From an uncultured Dehalococcoidia bacterium (GTDB taxonomy: Bacteria; Chloroflexota; Dehalococcoidia; Lucifugimonadales; UBA1123), in contig OY282441.1 of the NCBI GenBank assembly GCA_958296105.1, positions 2,377,800 through 2,441,799 on the forward strand: 64,000 nucleotides of DNA, written 5' to 3'. The position numbers and the translations under genes were made by a program. This document shows positions 8,806-16,900 of the stretch, in pieces (position 1 is the stretch's first letter; each line of letters opens with the position of its first letter). The notes below the pieces were generated by a model that had not been told where the DNA came from, searched no databases, and saw only the letters and a list, made by a program, of their open reading frames with translations.

Positions 8806-10053
8806 ATGACTCAGGATCCGAATACAATGGTGGCGGTCGATGTCGGCACGTCCAAAGTGTGTACCATCGTCGCGCGCCGCGAGGGCGCACAACACGTCCG
8901 CATCCTCTCGCACGGCGTCGTACCCTCAGAGGGACTCCAAAGAGGCAACGTAACCAACACCGCCGAAGCGGGCAGAGCCATCGGCCAGTCCGTCCGCCAA
9001 GCGGCGCAGAAGGCCTCGGCGTCCGTCCGTTCCGCATACGTCGGAATCACCGGCTCTCACGTATCGTTCGAGAACCGGCTCGACAATATCGACTGGGTCG
9101 CCTCGCGGGGCGTCATCACCCGCTCCGACCTCGACAGGGTGCCCCAAACCGTCGCCGCAGCCGGAGAGAAGCCCGGACAACAGGTTATCCACGCCCTGCC
9201 CAGAAACTACACTCTGGACGGACAGAGCGGCATCCGAGACCCTCTCGGAATGCACACCAGACGGCTCGAAGTCGAGAGCCACGTGGTCTCTGCCGAGAGA
9301 TTATTCGTCCGCAGCCTCACCGCCGCCGTGGAAGATACCGGCCTGCGCGTAGAAGCCCTAGTGCTGGAGCCAATGGCCAGCGCCGAGGCCGTGTTGACCG
9401 AATATGAAAAATACACAGGCGCAGTTCTAGTGGACATCGGGGGAGGGACATCGGATATCATAGTATTCGAGCGCGGAGTGGTCGAGTACACCTCGGTTCT
9501 GCCAATCGGCGGATTCCAGTTCACCAACGACATCTGCGTCGCTTTCGAAACCACCTACGAAGCCGCTGAAGCGGCCAAGCTGGAGTACGGCACCACTGAA
9601 CCCGTCACCTACAAAGCCCTCGACGAGATCGTACTGCCCTCACAGGGCCGCAGCGCCCGTACAGTCGCACTGCGAGACTTCTCGCAGCTCCTGCGCGAGC
9701 GCGCAATGGAGGTGGTCAGACTCATCAGGCTGAAGATGATGGAATCGGGCATACGCGATCCGTCCAGCGTGTCAGTCGTACTGACCGGAGGAAGTTCCAG
9801 GCTGCCCGGTTTGGAGGCGATGGCGAGGCGATACTTGGCATCCAACGTTCGGGTCGGCGGCCCCGCGGCGCTGGACGTGCCGCAAGAGCTTCGAGGACCC
9901 GAGTTCTCCACCAGCGTCGGACTTCTCAGATGGGCGATGAACCACCCGGGCGGCGGCCCTTCACGCGCACACACAGGTCACACGGGCCAGGAGGCCGGCG
10001 ACAAGCCCGGCTCGAAGGCTCCCAAAATTTTCCGCTGGCTGTTCCCAAACTAG
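8806..10053 (+). CDS. ftsA: Cell division protein FtsA
   Basis: 415 aa. This actin-like ATPase tethers FtsZ to the membrane. The phosphate-1 motif VAVDVGTSKVCTIVA lies near 8-22, the 1C subdomain follows, DIGGGTSDIIVF (phosphate 2) lies near 207-218, and VVLTGGSSRLPGLEAM (adenosine motif) near 325-340. The last residues KIFRWLFPN form the short amphipathic membrane-targeting helix expected of FtsA. It is separated from ftsZ by 40 bp. No ftsQ, ftsL, ftsI or mur gene lies between rsmH and ftsA. Confidence 0.95.
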   Translation: MTQDPNTMVAVDVGTSKVCTIVARREGAQHVRILSHGVVPSEGLQRGNVTNTAEAGRAIGQSVRQAAQKASASVRSAYVGITGSHVSFENRLDNIDWVASRGVITRSDLDRVPQTVAAAGEKPGQQVIHALPRNYTLDGQSGIRDPLGMHTRRLEVESHVVSAERLFVRSLTAAVEDTGLRVEALVLEPMASAEAVLTEYEKYTGAVLVDIGGGTSDIIVFERGVVEYTSVLPIGGFQFTNDICVAFETTYEAAEAAKLEYGTTEPVTYKALDEIVLPSQGRSARTVALRDFSQLLRERAMEVVRLIRLKMMESGIRDPSSVSVVLTGGSSRLPGLEAMARRYLASNVRVGGPAALDVPQELRGPEFSTSVGLLRWAMNHPGGGPSRAHTGHTGQEAGDKPGSKAPKIFRWLFPN

Positions 10054-10093
10054 AGACAGGCAGCAAAACTCTCAGCGATTCGGGGGAAACGGC

Positions 10094-11185
10094 ATGACAA
10101 CATATCGCGGAGACCAGGAATCCATCGCCCGCATCAAGGTAGTGGGCGTGGGCGGAGGCGGATCCAATGCAGTATCGAGAATGTTCAGGGAGCGCATCCC
10201 CGGCGTAGAGTATATGGTGGTCAACACCGACTCTCAGGCGCTCGTGCGAAGCGATGTGCCGCTCAAGATACGCATTGGCGACCAGCTCACCCAGGGCAAG
10301 GGCGTTGGAGGCATTCCAGAACTGGGCGCAAAGTCGGCCGAAGAGAGCCGCGAAGACCTCTACGAGGTCATTCGAGACGCGGACATGGTCTTCGTCGCAG
10401 GCGGTATGGGCGGCGGCACAGGCACCGGCGCCGCTCCAATCATAGCCCAGATATCCAAGGAGACCGGCGCGCTCACCGTGGCAGTGGTTACCAAGCCATT
10501 CGAGTTCGAGGGACTGCGCCGCATGAGGGTCGCCGACGCCGGCATCAAGCGCCTCAGCGAACACACCGATACCCTCCTCGTCATCCCCAACGAGCGCCTC
10601 CACGTCATCGCCGAGGACGAGATAACCGCCGAAAACGCCTTCAGAATGGCAGACGACGTTCTTCGCATGGGCGTCCAGTCCATCGCCGAGCTCGTAACAG
10701 TCGCCGGAGACATCAACGTCGACTTCGCCGACGTCAACGCCGTGATGCGCGACTCGGGCCCCGCTTGGATGTCCATTGGATGGGGCATGGGCGAACACCG
10801 CGCCCGCGAGGCCGCGCAGCAGGCCATAACCAACCCACTCTTGGACGTCTCCATAGAGGGCGCCAGGGGCGTACTGTTCAACATCACCGGCGGCAGCGAC
10901 CTCAGGCTGTCCGAGCTTCACCAGGCCGCAGAGGTCATTCAGCGAGTCGTGGACCCCGAAGCCAACATCATCTTCGGAATGGTCACCGACCTGAAGATGG
11001 AGAACGAGATCAAACTCACCATCGTCGCCACCGGCTTCCCCACCGGCGACGCCTTCACCGAGCAGGAGGCGCAGATCGACAGGATACTCTCCGAGGCCCT
11101 CGCCAGCGGCGACGAGAGCGACCTGGATCTGCCCCCATTCCTGCGCCGTTTCGGACGCGCTCGGATGCGCACCAACGGCAACTGA
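10094..11185 (+). CDS. ftsZ: Cell division GTPase FtsZ
   Basis: 363 aa. This tubulin homologue forms the division ring. GVGGGGSNAVSRM lies near 15-27, VNTDSQAL near 40-47, the tubulin signature GGMGGGTGTGAAP near 102-114, and the T7 catalytic loop with NVDFADVNAVM near 207-217. The variable linker is short. The C-terminus DLDLPPFLRRFGR is the conserved tail that binds FtsA. A strong GC hairpin follows at 11215-11243. Confidence 0.97.
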   Translation: MTTYRGDQESIARIKVVGVGGGGSNAVSRMFRERIPGVEYMVVNTDSQALVRSDVPLKIRIGDQLTQGKGVGGIPELGAKSAEESREDLYEVIRDADMVFVAGGMGGGTGTGAAPIIAQISKETGALTVAVVTKPFEFEGLRRMRVADAGIKRLSEHTDTLLVIPNERLHVIAEDEITAENAFRMADDVLRMGVQSIAELVTVAGDINVDFADVNAVMRDSGPAWMSIGWGMGEHRAREAAQQAITNPLLDVSIEGARGVLFNITGGSDLRLSELHQAAEVIQRVVDPEANIIFGMVTDLKMENEIKLTIVATGFPTGDAFTEQEAQIDRILSEALASGDESDLDLPPFLRRFGRARMRTNGN

Positions 11186-11214
11186 CGCGCACGCGCCACC
11201 CTCTTGAACGAAAA

Positions 11215-11243
11215 GCGCGGCCGCCTCGTGTGGGCGGCCGCGC
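11215..11243 (+). terminator. Terminator-like hairpin after ftsZ
   Basis: GCGCGGCCGCC pairs perfectly with GGCGGCCGCGC across a 7-nt loop, 29 bp after the ftsZ stop. It is preceded by AAAA but not followed by a U-run; it is the probable end of the division transcript. Confidence 0.6.
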
Positions 11244-11269
11244 CCCGTTCGCGCAGCGTCTAACATCTC

Positions 11270-11625
11270 CCTCCCCTCCAGCACATAGCCCCCTCTCCCT
11301 AGAAGGGAGAGGGTTGGGGTGAGGGTGAATCCTCGCTGGACCATCCCACCCCTTCCACTGCTAGGGTCGGTTCGCGAACCGCCCCTACGCGATCGAGTGT
11401 GAATCTGCTAGACCACACCGTCCCCCCTCCGTAGGTGGGGGAGGGCTGGGGAGATGGTGAACCCGCTCGACCACACCGCCCCTACACGATCGAGGGTGAA
11501 CCCACTAGACCACACCGCCCCTTCGCTTTCGAGTGTGCAACCCGAACCCAACTCGGATATGGGTCAATGTATCCCCTCTCCCTCGAAGGGAGAGGGCTAT
11601 GGTGAGGGTGAATCCGCTCGAATAC
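11270..11625. repeat. Degenerate interspersed repeats in the ftsZ-nrdR spacer
   Basis: The spacer is non-coding and made of two mixed elements. One is a palindrome of the type CCCTCTCCCT-aGAAGGGAGAGGG followed by GGTGAGGGTGAATCC, seen near 11291 and again near 11575. The other is a phrase of the type CCGCTCGACCACACCGCCCCT followed by ACACGATCGAGGGTGAACC, seen in several decayed copies between 11330 and 11530. Together they look like REP-type inverted repeats plus short direct repeats. No ORF with homology was seen. Confidence 0.65.
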
Positions 11626-11651
11626 ACCGTGAAAACACGTGTGTATTACTC

Positions 11652-11681
11652 TTGACTCCCCACAACATATAGTGCTATTTT
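11652..11681 (+). promoter_or_regulatory. Candidate promoter of the nrdR region
   Basis: TTGACT at 11652-11657 and TATTTT at 11676-11681 are spaced 18 bp apart, about 70 bp before the first zinc-ribbon ORF. A NrdR-box-like palindrome lies between them. Confidence 0.45.
11660..11675 (+). promoter_or_regulatory. NrdR-box-like operator
   Basis: The 16-mer CCACAACATATAGTGC matches the published NrdR-box consensus (ACACWATATATWGTGT) at 13 of 16 positions by eye. It sits between the candidate -35 and -10, where a bound repressor would block RNA polymerase. I did not find a clear second box at the usual spacing. Confidence 0.5.
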
Positions 11682-11740
11682 GCACGAGCATCGCAACAGA
11701 TTGCGGTTTTTCATACAAATACTAACAAAAGTACAAAACA

Positions 11741-12020
11741 AGGCACACGCCATGATATGCCCATACTGCGACCATGAGAACACCAAGGTCATAGACTCAC
11801 GCGAGTCTAGGGACGGAGTCCGCCGCTGTCGAGAATGCCTTACATGTGGGCGCCTATTCACCACCTACGAGCGCGTGCAAAGGCACACGCCATGATATGC
11901 CCATACTGCGACCATGAGAACACCAAGGTCATAGACTCCCGCGACTCTAGGGACAGCGTCCGCCGCCGTCGACAATGCCTTGCATGTGGGCGCCGATTCA
12001 CCACCTACGAGCGCGTGCAG
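11741..12020 (+). repeat. 140-bp tandem duplication of the nrdR 5' end
   Basis: 11741-11880 and 11881-12020 are direct, adjacent copies with about a dozen differences. The duplicated segment contains the upstream bases, the start codon and the whole zinc-ribbon coding region of nrdR. The copies have diverged, so this is not an assembly stutter. Confidence 0.9.
11752..11895 (+). CDS. Zinc-ribbon-only NrdR paralogue (truncated tandem copy)
   Basis: 47 aa encoded by the first copy of the 140-bp duplication. It starts [12 protein letters not shown] and keeps both CxxC pairs of the NrdR zinc ribbon (CPYC and CLTC) and the FTTYERVQ end, then terminates at TGA 11893-11895 just after the duplication junction. 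It lacks the ATP-cone that senses dNTP/ATP. Its stop overlaps the start of full nrdR by 4 bp (ATGA), so translational coupling is possible. Compared with the full copy it has RRCREC in place of RRRRQC, which changes the basic patch used for DNA contact. It may be a leader ORF, a small DNA-binding modulator or a duplication scar; all three are inference. Confidence 0.55.
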   Translation: MICPYCDHENTKVIDSRESRDGVRRCRECLTCGRLFTTYERVQRHTP

Positions 12021-12401
12021 ATGCGAACGACGATGGTTGTCAAGCGTGACGGGCGAAGAGAGGAGTTCCAGCGCGAAAAACTCTACTCCAGCTTGAGCAA
12101 GGCTTGCGCCAAGCGCCCCTTGCCGGTGGGCAGCATCGAAAAGGTAGTCGACGAAATCGAAACTCTGCTCACCGAGCTGAGCCGCGCCGAGTTCACCTCC
12201 CGCGCCATCGGCGAGCTGGTAATGGAGCGGCTCAGCGCCTTGGACCGTGTGGCATACATCAGGTTCGCCAGCGTTTACCGCGACTTCAGAGACATCGAGA
12301 GCTTCAAGCGAGCCATCGACGACATGCTGGATTCGTCGGACGGCGGCGAGCAAACGGGCCCGTGGATCGACCACAAGGCAACCCTGCGTAATACATGCTG
12401 A
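11892..12401 (+). CDS. nrdR: Transcriptional repressor NrdR
   Basis: 169 aa, slightly longer than the usual ~150. NrdR represses ribonucleotide reductase genes by binding paired NrdR boxes when its ATP-cone holds dATP and ATP. The zinc ribbon is residues 1-46 (CPYC, then CLAC, then [11 protein letters not shown]). The ATP-cone follows from [11 protein letters not shown] near 52 to about 140, with the typical [15 protein letters not shown] near 117-131. ATG 11892 is chosen because it opens the zinc ribbon; an upstream in-frame start has no homology. nrdJ, the expected target, lies 1.5 kb downstream past a two-gene insert. Confidence 0.93.
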   Translation: MICPYCDHENTKVIDSRDSRDSVRRRRQCLACGRRFTTYERVQMRTTMVVKRDGRREEFQREKLYSSLSKACAKRPLPVGSIEKVVDEIETLLTELSRAEFTSRAIGELVMERLSALDRVAYIRFASVYRDFRDIESFKRAIDDMLDSSDGGEQTGPWIDHKATLRNTC

Positions 12402-12423
12402 CATGTACATTCCAGAACCTTTG

Positions 12424-12432
12424 TGCTATCAT
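12424..12432 (+). promoter_or_regulatory. Candidate extended -10 element before the HTH gene
   Basis: TGCTATCAT (TGn-TATCAT) lies 35 bp upstream of ATG 12467, and AGGAGTCCTCC, a strong ribosome-binding region, follows at about 12453. It suggests that the HTH/ImmA pair has its own promoter apart from nrdR. Confidence 0.35.
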
Positions 12433-12466
12433 GCTTGATAGAAGCAGTTAAGAAGGAGTCCTCCTA

Positions 12467-13096
12467 ATGAACCCCGTAAAACAATGGCAAATGTTGCGCA
12501 GTAGCCTTAGTTGGTCATATAAAGACTTGGCGGATCGTTTGGGTATGTCCGAAGATTTTATACGCCGTAGCCACGAAGGCAGACAGATCACTCAGGTTGA
12601 ATCCGAGATAGATGACGCATACGTCCGCGGGTTTGCCGAACGATGCGTTGACAGCGTGAGGAAAATCAACCCTAACCTCATGCACATGGATCGCGACTTG
12701 ATGACGGAGTCTTTTATCCGAGAATTCAAGAACGTCCAGGTCCCGTTAGACGCCTTGCCATCTATGGAGAAAGACGTATGTGATCTGAAGTTTACTCTGG
12801 CATCAGGAAGGCAAGTTTCCGGGTCGCTCACGATTGACACATGGAACACACAACTAGCTGTTGTGGCGCGCAAGTTGATTCATCCGACACCTTTGATAGC
12901 CTTCACGTCGGCTCAATCCTCACTCCGAAACACGGAACCCAGCGCCGCGATTCCAAGGGTGAAACAAGCCCTACCATCACCCCCTACCTCTATGAGTTTG
13001 CAAAAGGAAGAATGCCCCAATTGCCACCAGGACTGTTCTGGTCTCTACGCAATACAATGCAGCAGATGCGGATTCCAGTTTAGCCAGAATTGGTGA
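12467..13096 (+). CDS. HTH protein with C-terminal zinc ribbon
   Basis: 209 aa. The first ~45 residues look like an Xre-type helix-turn-helix (WSYKDLADRLGMSEDFIRRSHEG). The middle (about 50-150) matches nothing I recognise. The C-terminus has a CPNC and CSRC pair (about 184-203) forming a probable zinc ribbon. It lies 36 bp before an ImmA/IrrE-type peptidase, the standard pairing in which the peptidase cleaves or relieves the HTH repressor under stress. Codons are less GC-rich than in the flanking nrd genes, which suggests insertion. The target genes are unknown; itself or nrdJ are possibilities. Confidence 0.7.
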   Translation: MNPVKQWQMLRSSLSWSYKDLADRLGMSEDFIRRSHEGRQITQVESEIDDAYVRGFAERCVDSVRKINPNLMHMDRDLMTESFIREFKNVQVPLDALPSMEKDVCDLKFTLASGRQVSGSLTIDTWNTQLAVVARKLIHPTPLIAFTSAQSSLRNTEPSAAIPRVKQALPSPPTSMSLQKEECPNCHQDCSGLYAIQCSRCGFQFSQNW

Positions 13097-13132
13097 CATT
13101 CGATAAATCCGCGCAAGTACACCGAGTCGATC

Positions 13133-13924
13133 ATGGTTCACACGATACAAGAGAAAATAGATAGCCTCGGTTTATCCCGCGTGCTGAATTCCAACATCCC
13201 AGTCGATATTGAGAAAGTCGCCAAATTTCTCGGCGCGGACGCCGTAGTCAGAGCCGATATAGAAGGCGCAGGGATGCTCCTGCCAAGAGGCGATGGACGG
13301 TTCGCAATACTGGTGAACAGTCGCGACAGTCGCGCTAGGCAGAGATTCTCTTGCGCTCATGAAATAGCGCACGCAGTTTTGGATTCTCACGATATCGCAA
13401 ACCGCAGCAGCCTAGAACAGCCTAAGAGAAGTATCGAAAGATACTGTGAGAAATTTGCTTCGCATCTTCTCATGCCCGCCCCTGCGTTTGATGCGTACGC
13501 CCAACAAAGGATGGCGAGTATGAACTCCATAGTGGATTTGGCTGATGTGTTCGATGTTTCCATCCAAGCGGCGGCATTACGTTATGTAGAAACGTTGAGT
13601 GAACCTTGCATTCTCATATGTTCGCAATTCCAACTGGGGAGAACCGGAAATAGGTTGAGAATCAAATGGTCATACGAGACGCTGGCGCGCGCTGAGCATA
13701 ATTCCAAACATTTCATACCAAAAGGCAAGTCTCTAAAGAATCAGGCGATGGAAGTAGCTTACTGGACCAACTCTTTGCAAAAGTCAAATGACGCCTTGGA
13801 TTTGGGATACCGAAGCATTGACGCCTACTCAGAGTCCATGGGATTCGGTTCATCTAACAACAGATTCGTGCTATCTCTTGTTTTTCCAACTAATCGGGGT
13901 AGCACTATGGTATCCGAGTCATAA
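13133..13924 (+). CDS. ImmA/IrrE family metallo-endopeptidase
   Basis: 263 aa. The zinc motif HEIAH is at residues 76-80, preceded by RQRFSCA and followed by a YCEKFASHLLMPAPAF stretch typical of COG2856 proteins (third zinc ligand region, near 103-118). Members cleave Xre-type repressors, as ImmA does with ImmR or IrrE with DdrO. The C-terminal ~110 residues are not recognised and could be a sensor. Second gene of the HTH/peptidase pair; it ends 20 bp before nrdJ, so read-through into nrdJ is likely. Confidence 0.85.
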   Translation: MVHTIQEKIDSLGLSRVLNSNIPVDIEKVAKFLGADAVVRADIEGAGMLLPRGDGRFAILVNSRDSRARQRFSCAHEIAHAVLDSHDIANRSSLEQPKRSIERYCEKFASHLLMPAPAFDAYAQQRMASMNSIVDLADVFDVSIQAAALRYVETLSEPCILICSQFQLGRTGNRLRIKWSYETLARAEHNSKHFIPKGKSLKNQAMEVAYWTNSLQKSNDALDLGYRSIDAYSESMGFGSSNNRFVLSLVFPTNRGSTMVSES

Positions 13925-13944
13925 TCATAATTAGGAGGCGTTAG

Positions 13945-16900
13945 TTGAATTCCAGACCGCGCGACCGCCAAGTCCAGGCAAAATTGCCAGCGGAAGAACT
14001 CTTTGATACGCATGGGGAGTTGAATTCCGAGCCTCAGAATCAGAATCTGATCAGGATGCTGAAGGACGCTGGTGTGACTGATGAGCTTCTCACTCAGGTC
14101 ACCCAGTCTATCGCCGCGCCCGCGTCCAGAGGCGACGACCTCCCCCTGTCCGACAACGCCAAGCTCATTCTGGAGCAGCGCTATCTCAGGAAGGACGCCC
14201 ACGGCAGCCCCATCGAGACCCCCGATCAGCTGTTCCGGAGAGTGTCGCGCGCCGTCGCCCAGGGCGAGGCGGACGCCCTCAGGTCCATATGGGAAGATCG
14301 GTTCTACGACCTGCTGACCTCCCTGAAGTTCTTGCCAAACTCTCCGACCCTCGTCAACGCCGGCACCGGGCGCGGCTGCCTGTCCGCGTGCTTCGTGGTC
14401 ACTCCCGAAGACGACATGGAATCCATCATGTCCGTGGCGCACGACGCCGCGATGATCGAGAAGTGGGGCGGCGGAATAGGCTTCGGATTCTCCAAGCTCA
14501 GGCCGCGCAACGACGTGATAAAGACCACCCACGGCCACGCCTGCGGCCCCATCGCCGTGATGAAACTCTACTCCGCCGTCGGCGCCACCCTCACGCAGGG
14601 CGCGTTCAGGCTCGGCGCGCACATGGGCCAGCTCCGCGACTCGCACCCAGACATCCGAGACTTCATAACCTGCAAAGACGGCGACGACACCCTCCAGAAC
14701 TTCAACATCTCCGTCCAGATTACAGACGCCTTCATGGAAGCCGTCAGAGACGACGCCGACTGGAATCTGCTCAACCCGCGAGACGAGGGCAGCGGCCCGA
14801 TCGACGAGGTGGTCGCCACCGTTCGCGCCCGCGAGCTGTGGAACGAGATCGCCGAATCCGCATGGAAGACCGGCGACCCCGGAGTCGTGTTCATAGACCG
14901 CGTATGGGAAACCGCCCCCAACCCGCAGATGGGGAAGATCGAGACATCCAACCCCTGCGTCACCGGAGACACGCTGGTTTACACTGGAGACGGCCTCGTA
15001 CCCATCAGCGACTTGGTCGGGAACACCCCTGCACTGTCGCTCGACAGTCGTTCCGGCGCCGAGTCCTCATTCGCAATCAAAGTCTGGCAGAGCGGAATCA
15101 AGCCCGTATTCCGGCTGGTGACCAGAGAGGGGTACACCCTCAAGCTGACCGCTGACCACGAGGTGTTCACCAGTCGAGGGAAGATTGCCGCCCACAGCCT
15201 GAAACAGGGAGACCGGATTCGCCTGATCGATCACAAGGGCGGCTTCGGGAGTCTCGGTGACAGGAATCTAGGTCTCGTTCTAGGCTGGCTCACAGGTGAC
15301 GGACATGTCGACGTCAAGCGAGCGGTGCTGAGCTTCTACGGAGACGATCACCAACTAGGCCCGCTCATGGCAGAGGCTGCGCAAACTGTCGTTGTTGGTA
15401 CAGGCCGCAGGCCGACTAGGGTATATCCCACTCGTATGCACGTCACTAGCGCAGGTAGGGGCATGATTCAGTCGTCCCGGTTGAGAGATGCGGTGCGCGA
15501 CTTCGGGCTAACCGAAGACGACTGGCATCACGTCCCCGGCGTCGTATATCAGGGAACCGAAAAGATGCAGCGCGCATACCTCCAGGCACTGTTCGGAGCC
15601 GATGGCACAGTGTCGGGAACCGGCCCGCAGAAGGGCGTATCCGTGCGGCTCGACTCCTCGTTCCCCGAGCTCCTCGAAGGCGTCCAGCGGCTGCTGCTCA
15701 ACTTCGGCATCGCATCCAGAATCTACCTGCGCCGGAACGAGCGCGTTGCATCCATGCCCGACGGCAAAGGTGGGATGAAGGGCTACCACACCATGCCCAA
15801 CTATGAGGTGATCGTAGGCAAGGACAACGTGCGGAGATTCATGGACGAAATCGGTTTCCTGAACGAACGGAAGAACACCCAGCTCCATGATGCCGCCGGG
15901 CGATACGACAAGGGCTTCTACAAGGAGCGCTTCTTCGCAACCTTCGACCGCCTCGAGCCGCTGGGTGAAGAACCTGTGTACGACCTCACCGAGCCGATGA
16001 CGCACTCCTTCGTCGCCAATGGCCTGTGCGTCTCCAACTGCGGCGAGGAGTTCCTCGAAAATTACGGCAACTGCTGCCTCGGCTCCATCAACCTCGATCT
16101 CCACGTCAAAGACGGCGCGTTCGACTGGGACGCGCTCGAAGACACGGTGCGCGCATCCGTCCGATTCTTGGACGATGTCATCAACGTCAACACCTTCCCC
16201 CTGCCCAGACTGCGCGAAGTGAACCTCGCCACCCGCCGCATCGGACTCGGAGTCATGGGATGGGCTGACGCCTTGGTCAGAATGAACCTGCCATACGACT
16301 CCGACGCCGCTCTCGCCCTTGCAGACGAGCTCGGAGAGTTCATGCAGCGAACAGCCTGGGACGAATCCGCCAACCTAGCCCGCGAGCGCGGCCCGTTCCC
16401 CGAGTACGAGCGCTCCGCCCTAAAGCGGCGTGGGCTGCCCCCGGTTCGCAACTCCAGCATCGTCACCATAGCGCCGACGGGAACCATCAGCCGCCTCGCC
16501 GGATGCTCCAGCGGCATCGAGCCGCACTTCGCGCTCGCGTGGTGGTCGAACATCCTCTGGAAAGACCACGAGGGCAGCAGTTCCCGCCTGCTGGACGCCC
16601 CCGCCTCGATTGCCGAGTCGCTCGGCGCGCAGCTGGGAGACGACGCCCGCGTCAGGCAGGCTCTCGAACGCATCGCCGAGAACCCGGACGGCGCGGAAGA
16701 CATTCTGCGCGAGAGCGGTCTGAACCCCGATGTCTACCGCACCGCCATGAACATCAGCCCCGAAGCCCATGTCCGTATGCAAGCCGCATGGCAGAAGCAC
16801 GTCACCAACTCCGTGTCCAAGACCATCAACCTGCCCGCCAGCGCCACCGTCGAGGACGTGCGCGCCGCATACGAGCTGGCATGGAAAACAGGCTGCAAGG

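Noticed and set aside
9926-11344. 472-residue minus-strand frame opposite ftsZ
   Set aside because: Shadow of ftsZ codon bias; no family resemblance.
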